A DNA stretch of 64,000 nucleotides from Streptomyces shenzhenensis (GCF_003688995.1 NZ_PENI01000025.1:87741-151740); one strand, 5' to 3'; numbered from the stretch's first letter, positions 46,249 through 54,514 are shown. Numbers and translations: made by a program. The notes: generated by a model from the sequence alone, not told the origin.

Positions 46249-46287
46249 CTTGAGGGCGGGGCTTGAGGGCGGACCTTGAGGCGGGGG
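46249..46287. repeat. Three tandem 13-bp repeats upstream of the sugar operon
   Basis: CTTGAGGGCGGGG, CTTGAGGGCGGAC and CTTGAGGCGGGGG run head to tail at 46249-46261, 46262-46274 and 46275-46287, between the LacI stop and the binding-protein start. The surrounding 46176-46309 is G-rich and repetitive. It may be a regulator array or replication slippage. Confidence 0.55.
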
Positions 46288-46309
46288 CTTTCTGACAGGG
46301 CTGGCGCGG

Positions 46310-47326
46310 TCAGTGTGTGGGGGCGGGGCCGGTGGAGGCCCGGGGAATCAGCCGCGAGCCGATCTCGACGAATCCGGTGCCCCCGCCGGCGCCGCTCGTG
46401 CGGCCGGAGCTGCCCGCGCCGCCGGCCCGGGCGCCGATCGTCTCGATGAGCAGATCACCGGCCCGGACGGCGATCTCCTCCGGGTCGATCCGGATCGTGG
46501 TGAGCCCGGGCGTGGAGACCGAGGCGAGGAGCGTGTCGTCGATCCCGATCACGCTGACGTCCTGCGGAACCCGGATGCCCAGCTTGGCCATCTGGTGCAG
46601 CACACCCAGCGCGACCAGGTCGTTGTGGGCGATCACCGCGGTGGCCCCGTGCGCGGCGACCAGCGTGGCGGCGTGCACGCCGGTCTCGAACCGGGGCTCG
46701 TACGGGCCGAGTTCGGCGAGCGAGAGGTCCAGCGCCTCGAACGACTCATGGACCGACTTGCCGCGGCGCAACTCCTCGCGTGAGGCGTTGACGAACACAC
46801 AGCGGCGGTGGCCGTAGGCACGCAGATGCTCGGCCGCCTGCGCGATGCCGGCGGACAGCGAGATCCGCACTTCGGGGATGCCCGGCACATGCCGGTTGAC
46901 CAGCACCACGGGAAGCTGCTCGGCGATCCCGCGCAGCCGGTCCTCGCTGAGCGTGGACGCCCACAGCACCAGGCCGTCGACCCGCCTGGACACGGCGGCG
47001 ATCGTCTCCAGTTCGTCCGCCTCGCGCTCGTCGCTGTCGGCGACGAGCACCGTGTGGCCCAGGCGCCGGGCGCGCGCCTGCATCGCCTTGACGATCGGCG
47101 GGAAGAACGGGTTGGCGATGTCCGGGACGATCAGCCCCAGGGTGCCGGTACCGCCGCCGCGCAGACTGCGGGCCGCCGGATTGGGCGAGTAGCCCAGCTT
47201 GGCGGCGGCGTCGAGGATGCGCTGCCGGGTCCTGGCCTGCACCTGGTCGGGCGCGGTGAACGCGCGGGACACCGTCGACACGGAGACCCCCGCGGCGCTC
47301 GCCACATCCCGGATCGTCACTGCCAC
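46310..47326 (-). CDS. LacI-family transcriptional regulator
   Basis: This 338-residue regulator has an N-terminal LacI HTH (TIRDVASAAGVSVSTVSRAF) and hinge helix (NPAARSLRGG), and a periplasmic-binding-like effector domain (LGLIVPDIANPFFPPIVKAM, VVLVNRHVPGI, AVIAHNDLVALGVL). GTG 47326 has GGAGG five bases upstream. It lies between the sugar operon and the divergent enolase gene. Two matching AACGTT-centred sites in the 190-bp control region are probable operators, so it likely represses the enolase gene and itself, and by read-through or another site the sugar operon. Confidence 0.93.
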   Translation of the reverse strand: MAVTIRDVASAAGVSVSTVSRAFTAPDQVQARTRQRILDAAAKLGYSPNPAARSLRGGGTGTLGLIVPDIANPFFPPIVKAMQARARRLGHTVLVADSDEREADELETIAAVSRRVDGLVLWASTLSEDRLRGIAEQLPVVLVNRHVPGIPEVRISLSAGIAQAAEHLRAYGHRRCVFVNASREELRRGKSVHESFEALDLSLAELGPYEPRFETGVHAATLVAAHGATAVIAHNDLVALGVLHQMAKLGIRVPQDVSVIGIDDTLLASVSTPGLTTIRIDPEEIAVRAGDLLIETIGARAGGAGSSGRTSGAGGGTGFVEIGSRLIPRASTGPAPTH

Positions 47327-47368
47327 GGAGGGCCTCCTTGCCTCAATTCCGTCGAGTGCGGTGGATAC

Positions 47369-47384
47369 TTGCGAACGTTCCCGG
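47369..47384. promoter_or_regulatory. Putative LacI-family operator 1
   Basis: TTGCGAACGTTCCCGG is centred on AACGTT with a central CG, the usual LacI-family form. Its reverse complement shares CGGGAACGTT with the site at 47489. It lies 43 bp upstream of the LacI start. Confidence 0.6.
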
Positions 47385-47488
47385 CGGTGTCAAGAGTGTT
47401 GCGGCAAGGAAAACCCTCTGGCCGTAAGGGTCTTGCGATGACGACGTGGGCAAGCCGATGATGCCGTCTCAGCGACTGTCATGAGATT

Positions 47489-47504
47489 GCGGGAACGTTT
47501 TCAT
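47489..47504. promoter_or_regulatory. Putative LacI-family operator 2
   Basis: GCGGGAACGTTTTCAT is centred on AACGTT and shares a 10-base core with operator 1. It lies 13 bases upstream of the enolase start, overlapping the leader before the GAGGGAG ribosome binding site, so binding would block transcription. Confidence 0.6.
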
Positions 47505-47516
47505 CGAGGGAGTGGC

Positions 47517-48659
47517 ATGAAGATCACCGGCCTGGAAGTGCTGACTCTGCCCGACCACGGCGACAGCATGATGCTCGTCGTGATCGACACGGACGAAGGC
47601 ATCCACGGCATCGGCGAGGTCGGCATCAGGTCCCGGCAGAAGGCGGTCGCCGGCGCGCTCGAGCACCTCACCGAGCTGCTCGTCGGTGAGGATCCCCGGC
47701 GCACCGAGCATCTGTGGCAGGTGATGTTCCGGCGTGGCTTCTTCCCCGGGGACCGGATACTCGGAGCTGCCATCGCCGCCGTCGACGTCGCCCTGTGGGA
47801 CATCCGCGGCAAGGCGCTCGGCGTACCGGTGCACGAACTGCTCGGCGGCCGGGTGCGCGACCAGGTGGCGGCGTACGTCCATGTCGGCGACGGATACCAC
47901 GACCGTACGGCGTTCCTGGACCGCTGCCGCGCCCTGGTCGCCGACGGCTGGCGCCATCTGCGCTTCGCCGCTCCGCATGACGCGAACGACGTGCTGGACG
48001 CCCGCCGCTGCCTGCGCGACTCCGTCACGCTCTTCCATCAAGTGCGCGAGACCGTGGGCGAAGAGGTGGAACTCATCCTCGACGTGCACACCCGCCTCGA
48101 CCCGCCCGAGGCGCTGACCCTGTGCCGCGAGATCGAGGCGGCCCGACCGTACTTCGTCGAGGACCCGCTGCGCTGCGAGAACCCGGACAGCTACCGGATG
48201 CTCCGGGCGCGCACCGGAGTTCCGCTGGCCGCGGGCGAACAGTACGGATCCAAATGGGAGTTCAGGACCCTCATCGAGGCGGATCTGATCGACTACGCGC
48301 GCGTCGACGTGGGTGTCGCCGCCGGGCTCACCGAAGCGGTGAAGATCGCCGCGATGGCGGAGACGCATCACATCAAGCTCGCCACCCACAACCCCCTGGG
48401 CCCGGTGACCGCGGCCTCCTCGCTGCAGCTCAATCTGTCCCGCCCCAATGTGGCCGTGCAGGAACACCAGACGGAGCCCGAGCCCGCCATCGCGGCACTG
48501 TTCACGACGCGGCCCCGGGTGGTTCCCGGACGGGTGGAAGCCGCCGACGTCCCGGGCATCGGCGTGGACATCGACCGGGTGGCGGCCCGGACGTACCAGG
48601 CAACGGCGGCCGAACGACCTCATCTGCGGTCGGACGACGGCGCGTTCACCAACTGGTGA
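47517..48659 (+). CDS. Enolase-superfamily sugar-acid dehydratase (galactonate-dehydratase-like)
   Basis: This 380-residue mandelate-racemase/muconate-lactonizing-type enzyme uses metal ligands visible at the ends of barrel strands: Asp in ILDVHTRLDP, Glu in FVEDPLRCEN and Glu in AAGEQYGSKWEF. ATHNPLGPVT contains the catalytic His of D-galactonate dehydratase relatives. It should dehydrate an aldonate to a 2-keto-3-deoxy acid. ATG 47517 has GAGGGAG; an upstream in-frame start would lie before the operator. It is divergent from the LacI gene, and with the FAD oxidoreductase and SDR suggests an oxidative (non-phosphorylated) sugar pathway. A matching aldolase or kinase is not in the window. Confidence 0.88.
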   Translation: MKITGLEVLTLPDHGDSMMLVVIDTDEGIHGIGEVGIRSRQKAVAGALEHLTELLVGEDPRRTEHLWQVMFRRGFFPGDRILGAAIAAVDVALWDIRGKALGVPVHELLGGRVRDQVAAYVHVGDGYHDRTAFLDRCRALVADGWRHLRFAAPHDANDVLDARRCLRDSVTLFHQVRETVGEEVELILDVHTRLDPPEALTLCREIEAARPYFVEDPLRCENPDSYRMLRARTGVPLAAGEQYGSKWEFRTLIEADLIDYARVDVGVAAGLTEAVKIAAMAETHHIKLATHNPLGPVTAASSLQLNLSRPNVAVQEHQTEPEPAIAALFTTRPRVVPGRVEAADVPGIGVDIDRVAARTYQATAAERPHLRSDDGAFTNW

Positions 48660-48789
48660 CCGCGCCGCCGGGCCCCACGGCCTGGGGCATGGCCGAGCCG
48701 CACGGGAGCTCCCGGGGTGATTCCCCGGCGCCTGCACCCGCAGAGGGGTCCTGCGCTGACACGCTGCTGGGGACGGCGGCGCACGGCTC

Positions 48790-48990
48790 GCGGTGCGGGG
48801 CGGCGTGAGCTCTTCGACCACCTGTCGGCGCCGCACGTGCTGCACGGCCTGCCCACGCTGTGGGCGGCCGGCCGGACCGTCGCGGGACCTGTCGTCGGCG
48901 CGTTCACCGTGGCCTCCCTCCCGGAACCCTTCCGCCGGCGGCCGGACTGCCCGAGCTGCCCGGTGCCCAGCCCCTGATGCAGAGCGCCTG
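48790..48990 (+). pseudogene. Possible remnant of an oxygenase gene (DUF2236-like)
   Basis: A coding-like stretch reads HVLHGLPTLWAAGRTVAGP followed by FTVASLPEPFRRR, which looks like the end of DUF2236/rubber-oxygenase-type proteins (helix, then LPEP.R.RLG). The continuation (GLPELPGAQPL) is in another frame. No start or upstream catalytic part is present. The identification is weak and rests on a few residues. Confidence 0.25.
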
Positions 48991-49034
48991 TCTGGAGCCG
49001 ACGGCGACGGGCAGGCCCCGGGCGAGTGGAGAAA

Positions 49035-49080
49035 CCAAGGGGCGCGGGGAACTGCGCGATCAACCACGACGCACCGGCAC
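49035..49080 (+). repeat. Copy of a dispersed Streptomyces intergenic element
   Basis: The segment containing GGGGCGCGGGGAACTGCGCG followed by a CCACGACG-type tail is, from my knowledge of Streptomyces genomes, a short sequence found many times between genes. It lies in the 667-bp gap between the enolase and SDR genes, where no intact gene is present. Confidence 0.45.
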
Positions 49081-49326
49081 CAGACAGACAACCCCGCGGT
49101 GACGGACGGTAGCGACGGAACGTACGGCCGGGCGGTGTTCGTGGAGGACTTCCTGTCGTTCATGTCGGGCCGCCGCCGCTCGACGCCGTACGACCGTTGC
49201 TCGCCGACGCGTCATCCGCTCCTCGGGGCGTACGTCCGATGGAATAGCCGCGCCGATTCAGGCGCTCCCTTTGTAGCGAAATATCCCAGATGTAATGAAC
49301 TTGATTTCGGCAAGGAAGTGGACATC

Positions 49327-50076
49327 ATGGGACAGCTCGAAGGCAAAGTGGCCCTGGTGACGGGCGGAACGACCGGCATCGGACTGGCCGTGGCCAGCAG
49401 ATTCGCCACCGAGGGCGCCACCGTCTACCTCACCGGCCGGCGCAAGACGGCACTGGACGCGGCCGTGGAAGCCGTCGGCGCGGGCACCGTCGGCGTCCAG
49501 AGCGATGTGTCGAATCTCGATGATCTCGACCATCTCTTCGCGACGATCAAGGAGCGCAGCGGGCGGCTGGACGTGGTCGTGGCCAACGCCGGCATCGCCG
49601 ATCTGGCCCGGCTGGGCGAGATCACCGAGGAGCACTACGACAGGACTTTCGACATCAATGTCAAGGGAACCGTGTTCACCGTGCAGAAGGCGCTGCCGCT
49701 GCTGCCCGACGGTGCCTCGGTGATCGTGCTCGCCTCCACCAACGCGTCCATGGGCATCGAGGGCATGAGCGTCTACAGCGCCACCAAGGCGGCGGACCGC
49801 AACCTCGCCCGCACCTGGGCCGCCGAGCTTGCGGGCCGCGGCATCCGGGTCAATGCCATCAGCCCCGGCCCGATCGAGACTCCCGGCATCCGCGGCCTGG
49901 GGGCCTCGGCGCAGGGCGAACCGCAGCTGGCGGACTCCCTCGCGGCGGTGATCCCGCTCGGCCGGCTCGGCCACGCCGACGAAGTCGCCGCCGCGGCGGT
50001 CTTCCTCGCCTCGGAGGAGAGTTCGTTCACCACCGGGGCCGAACTGTTCGTGGACGGCGGGCTGGTCCAGGTCTGA
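49327..50076 (+). CDS. Short-chain dehydrogenase/reductase (classical SDR)
   Basis: This 249-residue classical SDR has cofactor motif LVTGGTTGIGLAVA, DV and VVANAGIADL (NAG motif), catalytic Ser in LASTNASMG, YSATK (Tyr and Lys) and ISPGPIETPG. ATG 49327 has AAGGA nine bases upstream. The sequence just before it is unusually A/T-rich for this genome (49255-49326), a likely promoter. It is not operon-linked to its neighbours. No partner tells the substrate; relatives are often regulated by LysR or TetR proteins, none of which is adjacent. Confidence 0.9.
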   Translation: MGQLEGKVALVTGGTTGIGLAVASRFATEGATVYLTGRRKTALDAAVEAVGAGTVGVQSDVSNLDDLDHLFATIKERSGRLDVVVANAGIADLARLGEITEEHYDRTFDINVKGTVFTVQKALPLLPDGASVIVLASTNASMGIEGMSVYSATKAADRNLARTWAAELAGRGIRVNAISPGPIETPGIRGLGASAQGEPQLADSLAAVIPLGRLGHADEVAAAAVFLASEESSFTTGAELFVDGGLVQV

Positions 50077-50171
50077 ACCCCGGCCGGCGGCCACCGTGGC
50101 GCCCGAGCCGGCCCGGTGGAGCCTCTGAGACTCCTCAAGTCGCTTGGCAGGCACGGAACACGGCGGCCACC

Positions 50172-50516
50172 ATGATCCCTATGACGGGATTCGCCGGACT
50201 GGCCAAGAAGAACAACTTCGTACTGCTCATCCGGGATTCGGACGTGGTCGCGGCGGCACTGCGTGACGCGCTGGCCGACGCCACGCCCGAGGAACGCCCG
50301 GGCCTTGAGCGCGCCGCCGCACTTGTCGAGTCCACCGCGGCCCTCGGCGAGGCCGGACTGCGGGCCCACTGGGTGCGCTCCCGGCTGGCCGCCGTCGGCT
50401 TCACCGGGGACCTGGCCTCGGTCGCCGCGGTGAAGGCCCTGCGCCAGGCAGAGCCCCAGCTGAGCCTGACCGCGGCGGTCCAGCTGCAGAGGGAGGCCAC
50501 GGCCCACCCGGAGTGA
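50172..50516 (+). CDS. Small protein of unknown function
   Basis: This 114-residue protein is not recognised. It is predicted mostly helical: FVLLIRDSDVVAAALRDALA, then LERAAALVESTAALGEAG, and a C-terminal LSLTAAVQLQREA. There is no Cys, signal peptide or membrane segment. ATG 50172 or ATG 50181 may be the start; neither has a clear ribosome binding site, so expression may be leaderless or weak. Its GC pattern is that of a gene. It is convergent with the amidase gene. Confidence 0.6.
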   Translation: MIPMTGFAGLAKKNNFVLLIRDSDVVAAALRDALADATPEERPGLERAAALVESTAALGEAGLRAHWVRSRLAAVGFTGDLASVAAVKALRQAEPQLSLTAAVQLQREATAHPE

Positions 50517-50621
50517 CCCGGACGCCGGCCGAGCACCTCCGGCCAGGTCAGGGCGAAATCGGTGCCGGGGCGTGCTCCACAGCGGGTGCTCCGGGCGCTC
50601 GCGGGAAGCCGCCCGGCACGG

Positions 50622-52226
50622 TCATGCGGTGGGCTCGAGCGCGGCGGCCAGGGTGAGCAGGTCGAGGTCGGAGCCCGGCGCGCCGACCAGGCACAGCCCG
50701 ACCGGCAGGCCGTCGGCGGACCGCAGCAGGGGCAGGGACACCGCGGGCGCCCCGGCAAGCCCGGCGAGGCAGGTCATCCGGAAGGTCGCCGCCCGCACGG
50801 CCTCGATCTGCTGTGCGGGCGCGGTCCGCGACGGCGCAGGGCCGGGGGCGGTGGGGATGGCCAGGACCGCGCCGGACAGCCACTCGGTGAGCCGCCCGGC
50901 CGCCTCGGCCGCCACGGCCAGGGCCTGCGCCGCCTCGTCCTCGGTCACCCGGGACGCCTGGGCGAACCGGTCGGCCACCTCCGGTCCCAGCGCATCCGGG
51001 TGGGTGCTCAGCCAGGAGCCGTGGGCCTGCCACGCCTCCCACCCCTGCACCGTGCGGAACGCCGTGGACCAGCGTTCGAGCTGCTCGTGCGGCAGGTCGA
51101 CGATGTGCACCGGCGGGAGCAGGCCCGCGGCGGCGGCCCGCCCGACGGTGGCGGAGAACGCCTCCACCACCTCAGGTGCCGCCATGGCCTCCACGGTCGG
51201 CAGTCGCAGAGTGCGGTCGGCCGGCGCACCGGCACCGTCGGGGGCGCCGAGCAGCACGCGGGCGATCGCGAGGGACGTGGCCACGTCCCGGGTCACCCAG
51301 CCGACGGCGTCGAAGGACCGGGCGAGCGGCAGCACACCCTCCCTGTCGATCATGCCGTGCGTGCTGCGCAACCCCACAAGTCCCTGGTAGGAGGCGGGGA
51401 TCCGAATCGACCCGGCGGTGTCGGTGCCGAGCCCGACGGCGGCCTGGGCCAGTGCCACCGCGCTGGCGGGTCCGCTGGTCGAGCCGCCGCTGACGCGGTC
51501 GGGCGCGGCCGGGTTCGGGGGCGTCCCGTAGTGCGTGTTGGCCCCCGTCATGCTGTAGGCGAACTCGTCCGTCCGGGCGATGCCGACGACGTGCGCGCCC
51601 GCCTGCAGCAGTTCCGCCAGCGCGGGTGCCGTCTCGGTCTGCGGCCGCTGCTCGGCGAGCCAGGCCGCGACCCCGGCCCCGATCGGCTGGCCGGCGACCG
51701 CGAACATGTCCTTGACCGCTATGCCGAGGCCGTGCAGCGGGCCCGAGGACCGGGCGGCCACCAGCGGATCGCCGACGGCCCGCCAGACCGTCCGGTCGAA
51801 GGGAACGGTGGTGGCGGGGGCCACGGTGGGGGAGGGCGACGTGGGCACGGTGACATGTGCGGCGGCGATCAGCCAGCGGCCCGCCGCGCCGCGCTGCCAC
51901 ACCTGCGTCCGCAGCCCGTGCGTGTCCCCGTCGCGGGTGTGCGCCATCAGCAGGGCGGTGTCCGCACCGAGCGGTCGTATGTGCAGCTCGACGACCCTGC
52001 GCACCCGGTCTCGGGCGGCGCCGGCTCCGGCTGTCGCCTCGTGTCCGGCGAGCAGTCCGCGGCCGTCTTCGTGCGGGGTGTGCGGACCGGGCGGGAACAG
52101 CTCGTCGAGTGTGGCCCGGTCGTCGGCCAGCAGCGCCCGGTCGTAGCGCCAGAACTCCTCCAACAGGCCGGGCGGCGCGCCCGTCGGAGCGATCACCGCG
52201 CAGTCCTGGTGGTCCGTGGTCACCAT
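50622..52226 (-). CDS. Amidase with N-terminal AtzH-like domain
   Basis: This 534-residue fusion has residues 1-125 forming a SnoaL/AtzH-like cone domain (LLEEFWRYDRALLADDRATL, VVELHIRPLGADTALLMAHT) and residues 140-534 forming an amidase-signature enzyme with the Ser-Ser-Lys triad: Lys172 in GLGIAVKDMF, Ser in SGGSTSGP (about 249-251) and nucleophile Ser273 in GTDTAGSIRIPA. In cyanuric acid and related catabolism AtzH and an amidase act in sequence, and fusions occur. ATG 52226 has GGAAGGACG. It lies downstream of the IclR gene and a decayed GrpB gene. Likely hydrolyses a carboxamide; substrate unknown. Confidence 0.85.
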   Translation of the reverse strand: MVTTDHQDCAVIAPTGAPPGLLEEFWRYDRALLADDRATLDELFPPGPHTPHEDGRGLLAGHEATAGAGAARDRVRRVVELHIRPLGADTALLMAHTRDGDTHGLRTQVWQRGAAGRWLIAAAHVTVPTSPSPTVAPATTVPFDRTVWRAVGDPLVAARSSGPLHGLGIAVKDMFAVAGQPIGAGVAAWLAEQRPQTETAPALAELLQAGAHVVGIARTDEFAYSMTGANTHYGTPPNPAAPDRVSGGSTSGPASAVALAQAAVGLGTDTAGSIRIPASYQGLVGLRSTHGMIDREGVLPLARSFDAVGWVTRDVATSLAIARVLLGAPDGAGAPADRTLRLPTVEAMAAPEVVEAFSATVGRAAAAGLLPPVHIVDLPHEQLERWSTAFRTVQGWEAWQAHGSWLSTHPDALGPEVADRFAQASRVTEDEAAQALAVAAEAAGRLTEWLSGAVLAIPTAPGPAPSRTAPAQQIEAVRAATFRMTCLAGLAGAPAVSLPLLRSADGLPVGLCLVGAPGSDLDLLTLAAALEPTA

Positions 52227-52419
52227 GGTCGTCCTTCCGCGAGGCCGAAATCGGACGGTCTGATCCGAGCGTGCACGCCCTTCACCGCGTAGACGACTCG
52301 AGAGACGGCGAGATCGGTCGTGGCGCATGGTGGGCCGGCGGCCGGACCGTTCGGTTCGCCACGCTCGTTCTCCGGTGTCCATGCCCGGATCGGGTGGCGT
52401 CGCACCGCCGAACGGCCGC

Positions 52420-52910
52420 CCTCGCGGGCCGCGCGCATGCCCCGCGCCACCGCCCGCGCCGAATGCCAAGAGGCCCGGCGCCCGTACGGCGGCTTCCCGT
52501 TCGACGTCCGCGCACCGGTCAGCCGCGCGCGGATGCGTTCGCAAACAGTCACGGAGCGCGCTGTTGTCAGCCCACGGCCGCCCACGCCGCTCGACCACGT
52601 GGACATCGGTCGGCTGCCCCGACCGCCGGCGCAGATACTCCGTCCCGACACACCGGCCTGTCCCGGATGTCCGAACCCCAGCGCCTCGATACGGGAAGAC
52701 GGCGAGTCGGGTTTCGCCGTCAGGGCAGCCGACCTGGACATCGATGATCGGCCCGGCCCCGAGGCCCGAAACGGCCGTGGAACCGATATGGGCCACATCC
52801 ACCGGAAGCCCGCGCAGCGCCGCCGTGATGTCCCGGACGAGATCCCGGCCCCGTGCCGCCCAGGCCGGATCGTGAGCCACCACATGAACCTGCTCGTCGA
52901 TGTCGGCCAC
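52420..52910 (-). pseudogene. Decayed GrpB-family (UPF0157) gene
   Basis: From a GTG at 52910 the frame reads VVAHDPAWAARGRDLVRDIT, then HIGSTAVSGLGAGPIIDVQV, unmistakably GrpB. The next part must be read in another frame (IEALGFGHPGQAG) before the first frame resumes with TDVHVVERRG and RTHPRAADRCADVEREAA. The C-terminal part then dissolves into Arg/Gly-rich sequence without a stop, and this frame runs on into the amidase. So the gene carries compensating frameshifts and has lost its end. GrpB proteins are nucleotidyltransferase-fold proteins of unknown activity. Confidence 0.6.
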
Positions 52911-52945
52911 ATCACACCACCGCGAACCAGGAGGGACGGGGCCGT

Positions 52946-53662
52946 TCAGCCCAGGAGGTTGCCGAGGCGTTTTGCGGCCTCGACCACCGTGCCGCCCAGG
53001 GCGTCGAGGCCGGCCGGTTCGAAGACCGAGACGCCGATGCTGGTCGTGGCCTCGCCCCGGTGGCTGGGTACGGCGGCGGACACCCCGATCACGGCCGGAA
53101 TGACCTCCCCCATGGTGACCGCGTATCCCTTCGCCCGTGCCTCGGTGACCTCGGGGCGTTCGCCGCTCCTGGGCGGGCCGCCGGCCAGGAGGGCGAGGCC
53201 GCCCGAGCCCTGCTGGATCGAGTGCGTCTGCCCGGGGCGGAACGACACATGCACCAGGGCGCCGCGCGGTTCGACCACCATCAGCGCCCGCATGTCCTGT
53301 GTGCCTTCGCGAACCAGCAGGTGGGCGGTGGCGCGGGTGGCCTCGGCGAGTTCGTCGAGCACGGGGCGCGCGAGGGCTCTGAGATCCTGTTCGACGGGCT
53401 CCGCGAGGGTGACCAGGCCGGTCCCGAGCACGATCCGGCGCTGCTGGTCCCTGCGGCACAGCTGGTGCGCCTCCAGGGTCCGCACCAGCCGGTGGGCGAC
53501 GGTGCGGTGCACCCCGATCCGCTCGGCGACGTCCGTGACGGTCAGGCCCTGGGGATGCTCCGACAGCACTCGGAGGATCAACAGGCCGTGATGCAGGGTC
53601 TTCGACATGCCCGAGTCGACGACGATCTCGGGCAGCGCCCTGCTCTGCGCTGTGGGGTTCAC
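52946..53662 (-). CDS. IclR-family transcriptional regulator
   Basis: This 238-residue regulator has a winged HTH (LLILRVLSEHPQGLTVTDVA, IGVHRTVAHRLVRTLEAHQL) and an IclR effector domain (DELAEATRATAHLLVREGTQ, GSGGLALLAG, GYAVTMGEVIPAVIGVSAAV). GTG 53662 has AAGGGACG upstream. It is divergent from the catabolic operon at 53821; a three-arm palindromic cluster between them is the probable binding site. IclR proteins of aromatic pathways typically sense the substrate or a ring-cleavage intermediate and may act as repressor or activator. Confidence 0.92.
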   Translation of the reverse strand: MNPTAQSRALPEIVVDSGMSKTLHHGLLILRVLSEHPQGLTVTDVAERIGVHRTVAHRLVRTLEAHQLCRRDQQRRIVLGTGLVTLAEPVEQDLRALARPVLDELAEATRATAHLLVREGTQDMRALMVVEPRGALVHVSFRPGQTHSIQQGSGGLALLAGGPPRSGERPEVTEARAKGYAVTMGEVIPAVIGVSAAVPSHRGEATTSIGVSVFEPAGLDALGGTVVEAAKRLGNLLG

Positions 53663-53708
53663 GAATCCGTCCCTTGACGAGTTTCAGCCAGCTGCCTACG
53701 CTCACATT

Positions 53709-53736
53709 AATCGCACTGCTCGTGCGATTATCGCAC
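53709..53736. promoter_or_regulatory. Three-arm IclR operator candidate
   Basis: AATCGCAC (53709-53716), five bases, GTGCGATT (53722-53729), then ATCGCAC (53730-53736). The first two arms make a perfect 8-bp inverted repeat; the last two make a perfect GTGCGAT-T-ATCGCAC palindrome of 15 bp, the usual IclR size. It lies 47 bp upstream of the IclR start and 84 bp upstream of the operon's first gene. Confidence 0.7.
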
Positions 53737-53820
53737 AGAGGTCAGTGGTCAGACAACTTCCCCGCCCGTCCGCCAGGGACAGCCGACCGGCGCGGGGAGG
53801 CCGAGCCGAAGGGACGCCGT

Positions 53821-54276
53821 ATGACCCCGCGCGCACCCGCCGAACCCGACAGCGCCGTGCTCGCCGGGATCCATCAGCTGTACAACCGCCAGAGCCACCT
53901 CATCGACGGCGGCCGGGCCGCGGCCTGGGCCGCGACCTTCACCGCCGACGCCACCTTCGACTCACCCAGCTACCCCGCGCCCGTCACCGGCACCGCCGCG
54001 CTGACCGCGTTCGCCGAGGAGTTCGCCGCCACCGCGGCGGCAGCGGGCGTGGTACGGCGGCACGTCGTCACCAACCTCGTGGCGGAACCCGACGGAGCGG
54101 ACACACTGCGGGTTCTCGCCTATCTGCAGATCGTCGCGACACCCCGCGGCGGCACGCCCCGCACCGAACGCCTGACCACCCTCACCGACCGGGTGGTCCG
54201 GGACGGCGACGCCTGGCGCGTCGCGGCCCGCCGGGTACGCCGCGACGACGCCCCCGACCCTGGCGGAAACCGCTGA
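53821..54276 (+). CDS. SnoaL/NTF2-like protein
   Basis: This 151-residue protein has the alpha+beta-cone fold of the NTF2-like superfamily (SnoaL_4 type): YNRQSHLIDGGRAAAWAATF, TADATFDSPSY, RHVVTNLVAE, then paired strands and RVVRDGDAWRVAARRV. Members are isomerases, dehydratases or small subunits of ring hydroxylases; no large hydroxylase subunit is present here, so an isomerase or dehydratase role is more likely. ATG 53821 has AAGGGACG. It is the first gene after the IclR control region; the next gene is 238 bp away (54277-54514), a stretch with no visible gene or terminator. Confidence 0.82.
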   Translation: MTPRAPAEPDSAVLAGIHQLYNRQSHLIDGGRAAAWAATFTADATFDSPSYPAPVTGTAALTAFAEEFAATAAAAGVVRRHVVTNLVAEPDGADTLRVLAYLQIVATPRGGTPRTERLTTLTDRVVRDGDAWRVAARRVRRDDAPDPGGNR

Positions 54277-54514
54277 CCCGCTGACCCACGGCCCGCGTCC
54301 CTCGGGAACGGCCGACCCGCCCCCCGCGCCCACCCGGCGCCCGTCGCGCACACCCCGGCCGACCACGCCACACGCGCCCCTCGCACCCCACCCCACACCG
54401 GCCGCCCGGCAGCCGCACCCGCGAGCCACATCCCTTGCCGCGGTCCGACACACGACAGGCGAGCCATCGGGGCCCCCACCCGCCCCGCACTTCAACGACG
54501 AAGGAACCTTCTTC

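Noticed and set aside
50622..53705. One 1027-residue protein spanning IclR leader, GrpB and amidase
   Set aside because: The frame is open by chance and decay; the amidase has its own ATG and ribosome binding site at 52226, and the IclR gene occupies 52946-53662 in another frame.
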